The notes under the pieces: model-generated | What the model was told of the DNA's origin: nothing | Seen by the model: only the letters and a program-made list of their open reading frames with translations | Database searches by the model: none | Translations under genes and position numbers: made by a program | NCBI GenBank assembly: GCA_020726505.1 | Contig: JAHLEZ010000022.1 | Span: 868,001 to 932,000, forward strand | From: Leptodontidium sp. MPI-SDFR-AT-0119 | Taxonomy: Eukaryota > Ascomycota > Leotiomycetes > Helotiales > Leptodontidiaceae | Direction: 5' to 3' | Length of the DNA: 64,000 nucleotides | Shown here: positions 45,579 to 58,227 of the stretch, piece by piece | Position numbering within the stretch: position 1 is the stretch's first letter | Layout: every line of letters begins with the position of its first letter

Positions 45579-47692
45579 ATGAATTCCACTACTGGTCTGC
45601 GGTTTCTCCGGCCGTATCTGCAGCAGGATCTACCTGCCCTGAAACGGACAGCATATCTCCGATTCTTCTCGTCGTCGCGGTCATGTCTCTATTTAAGGAA
45701 CAGTGAGAAGCGTGCGGTGGCACCACATTCACACAATAAACGCGCAATGAAGAGTGATGTGCAGGGGCGTATAGAAGAGCTGAAGAAGGTGCAGAAGTTG
45801 GAATGGCCGAGGATAAAGAGTGATAAGGATGCGATGACGCTGGTTGAGTTCACGGCCAAGTACATCGGCATGAAGCCTGTAGAGATACGGAAGACTGACT
45901 ACGTGATGCTACGAGGTATGCGAGGAAGACGCTTGTGTTGATTGCCTTGTCTTTGGTTCTGGTTTTCATTTATCCTGAGGAGAGACAAGCGCGGGCGCTG
46001 ATGTTCTTGGGTATGTAGGTCGAGTGCGGTCGATCCGTATATCTAGTTCGAAGCTGGTGTTCCTGGATATAACACAAGATGGAAGCGTTGTCCAGCTCGT
46101 CGTTGATCGTTCTCGCATTGATTCCGTAAACGGTGAAACTCCTGGCATGTTCAGAAACTTCTACCATATAGTCAGGAGAGGCGATATCATCTGTACGCTA
46201 TGTCCCATTCCATCGTAGATCAACTCATACTTACCCTCTGAGTGAAGCTGTGTATGGACATCCATATGTTACCAAACGGGGAGAACTATCACTCAACGCC
46301 ATACAACTCCCCGATATCCTCTCACCCTCCCTAGCCAGTCACCCAACCACCCTCGCAGACCGAGAAACGCGCATTCGCAATCGGCATGTAGACATGCTAG
46401 TGAACAGCAGCGTGGCAGAAACCCTCCGTCTCCGCTCCCACATCATCCAGCACATGCGAGACTTCCTCCTCTCGGACAACTTCCTCGAAGTGCAAACACC
46501 ACTCATAGCCGACAAAGCCGGGGGCGCCATCGCGAAACCCTTCACGACGACCGCGACAGAATTCCCAGAAAAGCAACTCGCGCTGCGGATCGCGCCGGAG
46601 ATATGGCTCAAGAGACTGGTCATCGGTGGTATCGACCGCGTTTTCGAGATCGGTCCTGCGTTCCGGAATGAAGGGTTGGATGCTACGCACAATCCCGAGT
46701 TCACAACTTGCGAGTTCTACAGAGCATTTACGGATCTGGAGGAACTGATGGGTATGACTGAATCCATGCTCTCCAGTATAGCAACACGAGTCTCGGAACT
46801 GCGCAAGACGACATTTGTGAGTCTCCCTGAGAGTCTACCACTTGAAGATTTCGCAAAACCTTTCCAACGACTGGAATTCATACCTACTATCGAAGCAGCG
46901 CTAGGTTCTAAACTACCCGACCTTTCTGCTGCAAATGCAGAAGAAGAGCTCAAAGTTCTTTTTGAGAATTACTCACTCCCTCTTCCACTCTCACCTACAC
47001 TCCCCCGCCTTCTGGATAAGTTATCGTCGATATATATTGAGCCTTCCTGTACCACGCCGACATTCATAACGCACCACCCGTCTTGCATGGCGCCCCTCGC
47101 GAAATCATTCATTTGTATGAATACCAAGCAGTCTATATCTGCGCGCGCGGAGCTTTTCATCCAGAATAGGGAGATCGCAAATATGTACGAGGAAGAGAAC
47201 TCTCCTCTGGCTCAGCGCGAGAAGTTCACTCACCAACTTCAATGGAAGGATGAAGAAAACAGCGCAGGCGTGGACGAGAGTTACTGCGAAGCGCTTGAAT
47301 TTGGTCTCCCGCCTACAGGGGGCTGGGGCGCGGGTATCGATAGGATTGTGATGATGTTTGCGGGCGCGAAGAGGATTAGTGATGTTCTTGCTTTTGGGAG
47401 TTTGAGGAATGTGGTTAATCTTGGGAGGGAGGGGAAGGGGAGTGAGTTGGAGGTGGTGGGTGAGGATAGGAGGGAGGCTGAGTGGGAGAGGAGAGAGAGG
47501 GTTAAGAGGAATTGGCAGGAGGTTAGGGAGAGGGATTTGGAGGTTATGAGGAGGAAGTCGAAGGAGTTGGGGTTGGATTTCGAGGGGGGAGGGGAGAAGC
47601 CGAAGGAGGGTGGGAGTGGAATTGTAAAGGAAGAGGTGGTTGATGTTAGGACTGGGGTACCAGCTGGGGAGAAGAAAGCTGGTGATTTATGA
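45579..47692 (+). CDS. MSK1: Mitochondrial lysyl-tRNA synthetase, class II, 651 aa
   Basis: Exons 45579-45915, 46019-46192 and 46248-47692 sum to 651 residues. The enzyme charges mitochondrial tRNA-Lys. The N-terminus is rich in Arg, Leu and Ser without acids (LRFLRPYLQQDL, AYLRFFSSSRSCLYLR), a typical matrix-targeting sequence. The anticodon-binding OB fold follows (GRVRSIRISSSKLVFLDITQ). Class II motifs: motif 1 around HIIQHMRDFLLSDNFLEVQT, motif 2 as FEIGPAFRNEGLDATHNPEF with TTCEFYRAF, and motif 3 as PPTGGWGAGIDRIVMMFAG. After the usual end near VLAFGSLRN comes an unusual charged tail of about 95 residues (REAEWERRERVKRNWQEVRE and on) that may be lineage-specific. The third exon's acceptor (GTGAAG at 46247) was chosen by frame. 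Confidence 0.92.
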
Positions 47693-49325
47693 GCATGTAA
47701 GATGAGAAGCTGTATTAGTATGTACAACAGCATGTACAACAAGGCAATGGAAGCGAAGTGTAAACAAAAACATCTCTCCTCTCATCCTAACAAGATCCTT
47801 CGTTTACCCTTGTCCACAAAAGGGGCAGGGGTCTTCTTCAAATACTCTCAATCCTACACGTCTCCCCTTCTCTACTCTATTATCCTCACATCTAACTTCA
47901 TCTATTATTCCTCATCTCAAACACAACCTTACTGTACCTTACCTACGGTACCTCTTTGATACCTTCTCATCCGCCCTCCTACGGAGTATTCCATCCCATC
48001 CATGCCCAGCCCATAACGCCAAGCCCCCATCCAGCCAAGCCAAGACCACAAGCCAAGCCCTGATCCCAACGCACCAAACCCACACCCATGCACATGCAAT
48101 CGCACCCTGCAGATTTTGTTGCATGTCGCACATTTTGATCTTGGCAGGCCAGTCACGGGCGTGGATTTACGGTGCCAAGAGTGCCAAGATGGAGGGCTTG
48201 GCCTGGGGTGGCCTTGGCGGATGGGATGAGGAGGGATGAGGGAGGAGGGGAGGATATTCTGTTTTGTATTTTTGTTTGTTTTTTAGGTTAAAGGAGTTTT
48301 TATTTTTTAATTTTTTTGTGTGTGGAAGGAGGGAAGGTATGTTTATTAGATTTTACAAGGTTTTGAAGAGGAGTTCAGACAGAAGGACTTTGTAAGATAT
48401 GAGAAAGGAGACAAGGTTAGAATAGAGAGTGCTAGTGGGAAAGAAGGAAGCTTTTGATGCCTCCGACCCGAACCTGGATATAAAGAAAAGGAAAATCGGG
48501 AAAGAGTGAAATCTTCCATTTCGTAAAAAAACGAATTGTTTAAGAAACCGCTTTTCTTGAGATGTATTAAATCTTGTATATCACCACCACCAACCGATAG
48601 ATAGCTTGTAAGTTAAGATTCTGTTTGGAGTTTTTCATAGCTCGCTTCCATTATATACTTGGTAGATACCTGGGAGGTAGACCGAAACAAAATAGACCAC
48701 AATCACATGCTCTTTGTTTACAAACTGGGTACGCTATCTTTCCAACGTTAGCCGTATATTCGATATTCGCTACATACACCGACCAGCCAAGACTCGGCGA
48801 GAGTAAGAGTATTTATCTTTGTAGATTATTGAGCGTGATGACTGACCATTAGAGGCCCAAGGTATTTTGATACCACTATAGAGATATAAATGGTAAGAAG
48901 GGAGGGGCTGAAGAAGAAGACTGGCTTGTTAATTATCTTTCATGTTTCTACTGTTGGGTTTATTCTAGTTGGAATTTTCCTTTGAAGAACCTTTTCTTTG
49001 TATAAAGAGATTTGGGAGTTGCGTTTCTTGGTTTTAGTTTTGGAGGTTGGGGCGGATGATGGAAGTGATTTTTTCATCGTGGATGGATAGATGGCATAGG
49101 ATGTGATGCTTGGATATACTGGTTAATGGCAGGGACACTGTGCTTAACCTAGCTTGTTGCGGTGGTGAGTTGAGTGGGGTGTTTTGAACTCATATACAGA
49201 TGTCAAGTCCCATCGTAAGCCACTTCCGAGAAAGCTTTCCATTCACTCGGTATCTGTCTGTCTGTCTAGTGCCATGTCCTGCGAAATGATCCGTAAAACG
49301 CCACGCCTTCATACATCCATTCCAT
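47693..49325. other. Intergenic region
   Basis: About 1.6 kb without a supported gene. It includes a C/A-rich stretch (47990-48080) and a T-rich stretch (48250-48320). Genes on both sides end here. Confidence 0.5.
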
Positions 49326-50786
49326 TCATACAGTGGTCGTATCCATAATATTAGGACCCTTGGTCTCGCCCTCCTCGCCAACTTTCGGACCATCAGCTAC
49401 TTTCCCATCAGCATCTACAAGCTCCATATCCTCATTCGTAACAGCCTCATCAGCTTTAACCCTCTTCACCTCCCCTCCCATCTCCGTATCAGCATCTCTC
49501 TTCGGGGTACTTGGCTCCTCTTTACGCTCCGCCTTCTCTTCTTCATCCTTGACCTGCTTCTCAACAGCTTCCTCATCATCGTCGTCTTTCTTAACATCCA
49601 ACCTCCTACCAACCGCAGCTTCAATATCAATACCCTGCATCCCAACTCCACCACCCCTCTCAATACCACTCCCCACCGAACTCTGCGGTCCCGTATCCTC
49701 CATCCCAATCTCCTCCGGTCCTCTAGCATGAGGCAACTCATCCTCCTCGCCCATCCCATCACTATCCCCCCTCCCACTAAGCTGCGTCGCGGGAACCACA
49801 CCGGCCCTCTGTTCCTGCCTAAGCAACTCGCCCTGCGTAATCCCGCCCTCAGCTCTCAAGCTCGCAATCTCACCACCATCGCTCGACTGAGCCGTAGTAG
49901 AAGAAACACCATTCACCGACACGGACACAGTCTCAATACCACCCGGTCCATTAGGACCCTCTATCATCTCCGTACTCTCCGTCTTGACCTCTCCTTCCAG
50001 CGGCGAATGCGAGCCTGTACCCGAGCTCGAGCTCCCGTTGCGGTTCAGCCATGATATAGGCGTAAGTAATGCGCCGCCTAGACTCTCGTCCGAGCCTAGC
50101 GCTGGAGCAGCGACTGTTGCGGCGGGGTTTCCCCACGAGACGTTGAGAGGGTCGACGCCAGGTGCGGATGTGCCGTTTGAGAGGAGGCTGAGGGAGGAAG
50201 GGTCGGGGATTGCGGGCGGGAGAGGGAAGGTGTGCGCCCCTGATGTGACGTGCACGACGCGGTCGAGGGCGTGGAGGTAGGCGGGGAGAGAGCGGTAGTG
50301 TTGTGTTGGCTCGAGGATGAGTTCTGCGAGGCGCTGGATGGTGTGCGGTGGGTATTTAGTGAAGAGCGATGTGAGGGTGCTGGTTATGGATGTGAGGAGG
50401 TCTTGGATTGGTGATGGGAGGGTGGGTTGGGGTGGTGGTGCGTTTTCTTTGTTCTGGGAGGATTCGCTGGGGGATGAGGAGGGTGGGTTGGTGGTTGAGG
50501 TTGAGGTGGAGGGTTTGGAGGGCGTGGGGAAAGAGTCTTGTATGATCTGGAGATGGGGTGTTAGTTTGTAGTTTGGATTGAGGTGAGGTTTGAGTGGAAG
50601 TGGAGGGGAGGGACTTACTTTCTCAAGTCGGGGAATCAGTCGTGTGAGCAGGCTGGGCCAAAGTTCGCTGAGGTTGGATGTTAGATAGCTATGAATAGGC
50701 GCGGCGCAGAGGAAGTGAACGTACTAGTCCATAGACTTGCCATCTGCGAGTGCTCTCAACACCTCGTCGTCTGTATCGAGATCCAT
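49326..50786 (-). CDS. Protein phosphatase 4 regulatory subunit 2 (PP4R2/Psy4-type), 443 aa
   Basis: Exons 50786-50725, 50667-50619 and 50546-49326 sum to 443 residues; exon 2 is only 49 bp. PP4R2 proteins are the core regulatory subunit that partners the PP4 catalytic subunit, acting in DNA-damage checkpoint recovery. The conserved N-terminal part reads MDLDTDDEVLRALADGK, ELWPSLLTRLIPRLEKIIQD, a Ser/Pro-rich insert, then LFTKYPPHTIQRLAELIL with PTQHYRSLPAYLHALDRVV and HVTSGAHTFPLP. The remaining ~290 residues are acidic and disordered (KKDDDDEEAVEKQVKDEEEK), as in the family, with a likely basic nuclear signal near GGEVKRVKADE. Confidence 0.85.
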
Positions 50787-51328
50787 TGTTAATGTTTGCG
50801 ACAGGATGGTAGATTGGGATGGGATGGAATTTGGGTTTGGGAGCGAGGCGAGGCGCGATTGGATTTCCTGAGGTTGACGCGAGCTGGTGTGGTCTTGGCA
50901 GGGAAGGCTTGACGAGGCTGAGGATGATGGATGAAGATGAAGATCGGACTTCGAGGCGAAGGAGGTTTATGGGGGGGAAAGAAGGATATAATAGCTTGTT
51001 TCAATGTTTCGTAATAGAGGAGATAATAGCTCAGAATATCTCAATTATGGTGGTTGTTTCTCATGGCGTTCCGCATTCTACCTACCTAGGTTACTAAGTT
51101 GACCATGGAGTACAGAGACTAGCTCATTAACACAAAACTTTCAGACTTTTCCGAAGAAATCATTAGAACGAATTTTGAATCTGTTCTTCATTGAATTGAA
51201 TACTCAGGCTTCTCCATTCATCTTCGTTCCCCTGTCTCCTCCAGTCCAGCAACCCCTAGATGCACCCTGGCCTCTGACGAAGCAAACATTTCCCGTGCAT
51301 AGACGGTTAACCCGTGACCATCTAATGC
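50787..51328. other. Upstream intergenic region
   Basis: No supported gene; probable promoter of the PP4R2-type gene on the minus strand. Confidence 0.4.
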
Positions 51329-51408
51329 GAACAGAGCGAACAGAGCAAACAGAGCAAACAGAGCAAACAGAGCAAACAGAGCAAACAGAGCAAACAGAGT
51401 AAACAGAC
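51329..51408. repeat. 9-bp tandem repeat, about nine copies
   Basis: Units of AAACAGAGC (first two GAACAGAGC, last ones slightly changed) repeat head to tail. Because the unit is nine bases the array is open in several frames, but no gene is supported. Confidence 0.9.
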
Positions 51409-53592
51409 CCACAATTGTCACCGGAACAACCCCTTCGAGCGCGTTTTTAGCGCCCGTTCGTACCCTCTGGAAAGGTATATATACTCACCTCCTCCTCGAC
51501 CTTCTACAAAAAATCATACTTACCTTCTTGAAAGTGGGCCGCTCATGAATGGCTTTACTTGCGATACAAAACCTCCATTGCACATCGGGGCGTTGAGAAT
51601 CGTTATCTCTCCTTCGGGGGCGATATCGGGGGAATTTTTGATTGCACTCTCTCTCGTGGAGAAATACCTTTTCATTGGGATCTGGGCTTCGTGCTTGGAC
51701 TTGAAGAAGAGTGGTGGTGGAATGGAACAGAAGTAAAAATTGTTCAAATCTTAAGGCGAGGGAGGATATAGTTGTCGCGCTCGCTACAGCAACTCTGTAG
51801 GGTACAGGAGTATCATAATGAGGAGACCCTCTCTCATCTCTCGTCGCGTTATTTGCTCCTATTACATCCTCTACGAATCCCCACGAAATCCTCCCAGTCA
51901 CAGCCGCATAGAACGCGTGTGCGAATGCCCTCACTCTCTCTGCCACATCCGAAACCGACCCTCACAGCTACGAGTACGCACAAATCCAACTATCGAGGCT
52001 GGCCACATTCGTCTTCGGTGAAGCGAAGACTACTCTGGTAATTAACATTTGCGCTATTTTTTATATCTATGGATGAGAGCCTGTTTAAAGTGTCTAAATC
52101 ATTTCAGAACATTGAACTGCATAGTTTAGTAACTCGCCAGCTCGCTTCATAACGGATTTTGGCCGCCTCGTATGGCAAACCCTCCTTCATCCCCTCTCTT
52201 CACCATCCGAAACCCATAAGACTTCCTCACATGTTATCGTTTGATCCCCTCTGTACAGATTCATCTTCAAAATGGGTATAGATCTCCATCATCACCTAAA
52301 TGTTCGTGGATTCTTCCGTACAGCACAACCGGTGGATATCCGATACCCACCCCCCTGAGCCGTCGAAAAATTCATCACCCGCGAGAACATTTGACTGGAT
52401 AACCAGACTTTCACAACTCTGGAAGTCCAGATTTTCTCCTGAATAAGCATTAGTACGCACAAAGTCGGCCATTGTTTGACATGAGCTTGAACACGCGAAC
52501 GAGGATTAGTTCAGCTGAACACACCAATAATCGTCCCTGTGAAACATTCCAAGCCTCGGCGAGAAAGGGTGAAGATGCAAACGATAGAAGTGAAGGGAAA
52601 AGGGAAGGAAAACAACAATCAAATGCAAACAATAGCATAGGATAGTTTCATAACTTTCACGAGCTCAGCTCAGCCTCGAATATGTTCCCACCATGATTCA
52701 ATGTTTGCTCCCAGAAGCCCGGGTGGTGCTTCAACCGGAAGCAGAGCGCGTGCTCAGCCTCACTGCAGCGATGAAGAGCAGGGCTTTCTGACTTCTGCGC
52801 CCATTTCTCCCGTCCAAAGGGAAAAGCTGTGATAGGGTGCATTCTGGCTTTCGCAAAGCCCAAGGCGTCCTCGACTCTGCCATAATTCTACGTCTGACCT
52901 CACCTGTTTCTTCAGCCCCGATGCATAATTGCAGAATTGTTTTATCTGTTGTCTGTTCTGCTGTTGATTCCTGCAGCCTTCTCTCATCCTGTCTCACTCT
53001 CACTCCCACTTTTCCCCATTATTGCCTCTCATCCACTGCACCCAGACCAAAATAGCCGGCGTAGCGACTGCCCTATTTGGCCTTGGCAGAATCTGCTGGG
53101 TTGGACCGTTGGACTGAGACTGAGACCCCATAATCTCTGCTCCGTCCTCCGCCCGCCTTCGACTCAGATCTCGACTCAACACAACCCCGACCTCACATCA
53201 ATTCTCCATCTCTCCATTCTCTTCATGACCTCCTCCGCCCCTACGTTCTCTTCTTCCATCCGACTCTCGTTCTCCTATCCCTACTCCTACAGCCGCCACG
53301 GCATTCGCTCCTGTCAAAGTGCCGACTGTGCCGCCAAAACATAACCAAAGCGAACTCGAACTCCAACCCTTTGCCACTGTTTCACGCTCGTTGCAGACCT
53401 AACAACCCTTCTAACAGCGACATCACCTCCTATCTACGCCAAACCGACCTTCCCAGTTCCTCATCAAATAAACTTCAGTCATCCGAATCATTCGTCCAGG
53501 CTCAACTGCGACTGCGTCCATCAACACGTACCTACTCCTCCCTTTGTCTTCGTCCAACCAGCTCCCTGCGGAGCGCTGAACTCTACCATCGA
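51409..53592. other. Long intergenic region
   Basis: About 2.2 kb. The longest frame (51946-51485, minus, 153 codons) has no recognised domain and overlaps several frames of equal quality. The pyrimidine-rich part from about 52960 to 53590 looks like a promoter and long leader of the membrane-protein gene. Confidence 0.4.
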
Positions 53593-54912
53593 ATGTCTTA
53601 CAGGCATGAATCAAGATCTTCTTTGATCCGCGGCGACTCTCAAGACGCTCTTGCATACGTTGGTGGATATCATTCTCGAGAAGGCTTAACACCACCAGTC
53701 GAAGGCGTGGTGCCTCGTAGCAGAAAGATGTACAGGTATGGAGAGGATCAGTGGCAGAATGATGCATTGTGCTGACTTGTTTAGACCAAACTCCACCTGG
53801 ACCTGGGCGTTCTTGATCACCACAATAGTGCAAGCAGTGATTGTTCTGGCTATCGAATCGTACGTACAATCCGTTGACACCCATGGATGGATGAAGCTAA
53901 TCAATCCAGATACCTATTCGCAAAGTTCCAGACCAGTATAGTAGATGGACTGTCATCAGAACCTCTAGCAAAAACGATTCCTACCTACCTCACCCTCTTT
54001 ATCTTCGGTTTCCTCTATCAACTTGTCCTGGTTTACGACTCCCTTCGATTGAAGAACACCATTCAAGTCATTGGGCTCTGCATCTACAATATTGGTATGC
54101 TGATTTATGCATCCATCCAATACGACCAAATCAACAAGGCAATTGAAGCTTTGAGCTTCAAAGGATGGATCAGGCCAGGCATTCCTATCTGGCCTGACAT
54201 TCGACCATACTTGGTTGCAGTTCCTTGCATCATTGGGTTCTTCACAGCGGTTATGTCTGTTATTGCATGGAAGCTGTATGATGAGTTTGCGTGGACAATC
54301 TACAAGCACATCAGCGCAGACCTAAGAATGAAGCGCCGGTTCTTGACATTCCAGGTAAGGATTGGGAAGGCTTTCATGGATCTCGAAGCTAACCACCGAT
54401 AGATTTACATTGCTCTCCTCAAATTCGATTTCTTCTTCTTCCTCGGATTCACTGTCCAATTCCTGGTCATTGTTACCGGATTGGCAGATGCTGAATTCGG
54501 TCTTACGATCGCCGCTATCCCAGTAACGGTCCTCATCCTCTTCATGGCAGCTTTCTGGACTCGACGAGAGAACAAGATTGGAATGGTTGGAACCATCTTC
54601 CTGTTCTTCTGTGGAATGGCATACTTTATCTTCAAGCTTGCAAGAATGTATCAACCAAGCCGAAAGGACGACTATCTTCCGGTCCGAAAGAGTTTGACGA
54701 GTTTCGCTGTCATCACCATCGTCTTGATCGTACTCACAATCATCAACGCATCAGTCTGCATGGCGAACTTTGATAAAGGATTGAAGCCCCATATCATGAA
54801 GAGAAAGATTGGTGGAGAGGAGGCAGCAGAGAAGTTGGACAACATGACTGAGCTACCAGATCTCAAACACGGAGCCCATCAACCAGTATCGAGTCGGATG
54901 ACCATCGATTAA
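53593..54912 (+). CDS. Multi-span membrane protein, UPF0658 Golgi-membrane type, 391 aa
   Basis: Exons 53593-53735, 53785-53862, 53910-54354 and 54403-54912 sum to 391 residues. A polar N-terminus (SYRHESRSSLIRGDSQD) precedes seven or so hydrophobic segments: WTWAFLITTIVQAVIVLAIE, YLTLFIFGFLYQLVLVY, VIGLCIYNIGMLIYASI, YLVAVPCIIGFFTAVMSVI, FDFFFFLGFTVQFLVIVTGL, IPVTVLILFMAAFW, FLFFCGMAYFIFKL and FAVITIVLIVLTIINASVCM. This pattern, with RRENKIGMVG between late segments, fits the fungal UPF0658 family described as Golgi membrane proteins. Biochemical role unknown. The C-tail is cytosol-like and charged. Confidence 0.75.
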
Positions 54913-56044
54913 ATAGTCAATAAGGATATGGCGCATTTTGGGAAGGAAGGAAAGGGAAAGGCCAAGGCTGCGAGATGCATGGCCATGTACACTGAAACGA
55001 CACAACGACTTCTTTTCGCTCTTTCTTTTTCCTTTCGGTTCTTTTTTCTTTATTTTTCTTTTAAATCATATGTCTTGGCCAGCGTGGCATATCAAGGCTG
55101 GGATGGTTCTATTCATACCCGGATGGCGTTGGGGGAAAGAGATAGATGGAGTTTTGAGGAGTTGTGATTCCTTGCTTGTGTGTGTGTGTGTATGTGTTGT
55201 TTCAGTCGTTGGATAGGAGCAGGGTGTTGAATGCCCTTTCCTGTCGTACGTGGAGAGCGAATTCTAGCGTAGTATAGGTAGTGGTGATTATTGTAGGTGG
55301 AAAAATGTGAGAGATTCATCTAAACCAGGGCAATGCCTACTTTCTCGTGCTCATGATAACAAGAGCCAGGATATCAAGAACCAGGATGTCGATTCAGGCA
55401 TCTTGTTCCTCGAACTCCACTCGAACTCCAGAGTCAACAGCTAGAAGGCATACAATTACCGAATCTCGAACGAGTAGTCTCATCGAATGCCTTCTTTCTT
55501 TTCTCTACAGTATCGTTTTTAAAATCCTCAATCAATAGACCCATATCCAATCTAGTGCAGGGACCGAACCCAAACCAGCCACGAACCAGTTCACTCGTCT
55601 GTCTCTGTTTGCCCTGGCACTCGGTTCCGAGGAAGAAGTTCGTCCAGCTCCTGTACCTACCCCGCAATATAGGCCTCGGTTGAGTACTTCCCGATTTACC
55701 TGGTTCGCTTTCACACACACCCCACTGGATTTCCTGACGTTTGGGAACTTTTTGTAAGTTAAAGTTCTTACTTTACTTGAACTTTGCTCTACTTTGATTT
55801 TCTTTGGTTTTCCACTCACTGCTGGTTCGTTATACTATTAATTTATTGAGTACTGGAGTGGAGGTCGATAGACACATCGGTTGTTTGGTATTTACTAGAC
55901 TTTCGGTTCAACAATTGCAATTCCAAGACGACAAGCTTAGGAATTTACAGTTTAGAGCTCTCATATTCCAAGCTTTCTTCAGCCATACATCTATCTACCT
56001 CCACATCTCCTACAACCACACCTCACAACCACCTCATCTTCACC
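54913..56044. other. Intergenic region
   Basis: No supported gene. A short (TG)n run lies near 55179-55196. The last 150 bases are CA/CT-rich and look like the leader of the hydratase gene. Confidence 0.45.
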
Positions 56045-57233
56045 ATGTCACCACCACCCTCCCTCCCCCCCTCCTACGCCGCCCTCCCCTTCAGCGACAT
56101 CCGCCTCTCCCACATCCCCTCCACATCCCCCTCTCCCACGCCCGTAATCCTCATAACCCTCTACCGGCCCCAAAAAAACAACGCGTTCACAGACGTGATG
56201 CACAGAGAACTCTCGTCAGTGATAGACACGCTCTCGGCCGATCCGAGAGTGAAAGCTATTGTTGTGACGGGGCATGGGAGGATGTTCTGCGCGGGTGCGG
56301 ATCTAGATACGGGGTTGAGCTATGAGACGGAGACGGTGAGGGATCATAGGGATGGTGGGGGACAGGTTGCGTTGGCTTTGCATAGGGTGTGTATCCTTTT
56401 TTTTCTATCTTCTCTTCTCGTATAGTTTACTTTTACTTGACCTTTGAAGTTCTGAGAGACTCTACCTATCTCGAGTTTCATTTGTCATCTTTCACTTTTC
56501 ACTTTACAAAGCTATTTAGTTACTTTCTAAAGGTGGTTTTGTGGAGTTGTGAAAAGTTGTGGATTTGTGAATGTGTAAGCTAATAATTGTCAACAAAACA
56601 AAATAGTGCAACAAACCAATCATAGCAGCAATAAACGGCTCCGCCGTCGGCGTAGGCATAACCATGACCCTCCCCATGTCCATCCGGATCGTCTCCTCCA
56701 CCGCCAAAATCGGCTTCGTCTTCGCCCGCCGCGGAATCGTAATGGAAGCCGCATCCTCCTTCTTCCTCCCGCGTCTTATCGGCTACTCGCGCGCCACGCA
56801 TCTCGTCACGACAGGCGAAGTCCTTCCAGCCACGAATCGGCTCCTCGATGGGCTCTTCTCGGAGATCTTACCGCAGGAACGGGTGCTAGACAGGGCGATT
56901 GAGATCGCCGAGGATGTGGCGCGGAATACGAGTTTGGTTAGTACGACGCTGATGAGGGATTTGATGTGGAGGGGCCCAGGGAGTGCGGAGGCGACGCATT
57001 TGTTGGATAGTAAGATTCTGATTGGGCTTTTTGGGGGGGAGGATAAGAGGGAGGGGGTTAGGAGTTTTTTGGAGAAGAGGAGTCCTAGGTTTGAGGGGAC
57101 GATGGAGGGTGCGCCGGGGGTGTGGCCGTGGTGGGAGGGGGTGGATGTTGGTGTGAGAACGTTGGAGGGGAGGGTTGAGGGGGAGGAGAAGGGTGAGGGG
57201 AGGGAAAAAGAGAAGGCGAAGGCGAAGTTGTAA
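56045..57233 (+). CDS. Peroxisomal enoyl-CoA hydratase/isomerase, 322 aa
   Basis: Exons 56045-56386 and 56607-57233 join in phase 0 across a 220-bp intron and give 322 residues. The crotonase fold hydrates or isomerises enoyl-CoA in fatty-acid beta-oxidation and related pathways. First oxyanion-hole motif: [20 protein letters not shown]. Second: [20 protein letters not shown]. The catalytic Glu region is [20 protein letters not shown]. After the fold comes a charged tail ([19 protein letters not shown]) whose last three residues, AKL, form a type 1 peroxisomal targeting signal. The next gene on the same strand is a RidA paralogue with an optional AKL end. Confidence 0.9.
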
Positions 57234-58227
57234 GGGGGGTAGGAGAGAGGTGGTGGGAGGGTGGTGGTAGACAAGCTTACGAATTCAGAGTTCTGAGGCC
57301 TAAAACAGTGTGTTATCTTTCTCGTCGAAGTCACAGAGCGAATTGAGTCTCAAAGGAGCTCGTTTCTAGTGCACTGGGCAGGTGTTTCCTCCCCGAGCAG
57401 TGATGTATATAGGTATTAGGGATTTTAGATGATGTGCAATGTTTTGAGTCTATCCGTTCAACTCGTACGCCTCTCGCTTATTGATGCTGAGCAGCGGAGT
57501 GAAGTTTGACATTTGACCTGACTACAAGTGAAAACATATGCGCAGGTGAGCCAATTTAACTCAAGCCCACTGGGTATGAGCTAGCTCACTGTATGAAGCT
57601 TTGGAATACGGTGTCAATGACTTAATAAGTTCCAGCAATAACGACAAGGAAAAGGGAAAGAAGAATATTAACAAGGATTCCAACTCACCCATTGAGCATT
57701 GCAGGTGTTTACTATCCAAGTAGCAAGGTTGAAAACCCTCGAATACTTGAGAATAACCCGCCGCTAGAAAAAACATACGCTGAACGATCACACAACTAAT
57801 CATACAAAAAAGTAAAGTGAGATGGCGTAGAAGTACTGTAAAGCAATAAAGTCACAATCGAGAACAAGGTAGATTACCAAGCAAGAAGCTACCACTGCTT
57901 TGTTGTCTACCTTAGGCAGAGAAAGTCAGAAGTCAAAGCATCACGTATGAGAAAGTAAATGTCGGAAATGCCGTTGGATTAGAATTTCCATCAAGCTAAG
58001 CACCTGCATACAAACCCCACCTTCATTGGTGGTGAGGTCTCCCCTCCCCCCCACTTTCGAAATCTCACGCCCTTCACGCCTCCTCATCGACGACATATAA
58101 AAATCAGTTTTCTTACCAAGCAAGGGAATAAGTCAAATACTCGATCAAACCCATATCTCAAGCAGCTACACATACCTTCTCATCCCATCTCTAGTCAATC
58201 TTCATCACCACCTCCAAATACAGAAAA
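57234..58227. other. Intergenic region between the hydratase and RidA genes
   Basis: About 1 kb. An 80-codon minus frame at 57803-57561 lacks features. The 3' part is probably the RidA promoter. Confidence 0.45.

Noticed and set aside
49333..49731. 132-codon plus-strand Ser-rich frame
   Set aside because: Shadow of the acidic tail of the PP4R2-type gene.
51175..51421. Frames reading repeated ALF or EQT
   Set aside because: They come from the 9-bp tandem repeat; no gene context.
56783..57334. 183-codon minus-strand frame
   Set aside because: Antisense to the enoyl-CoA hydratase exon 2.
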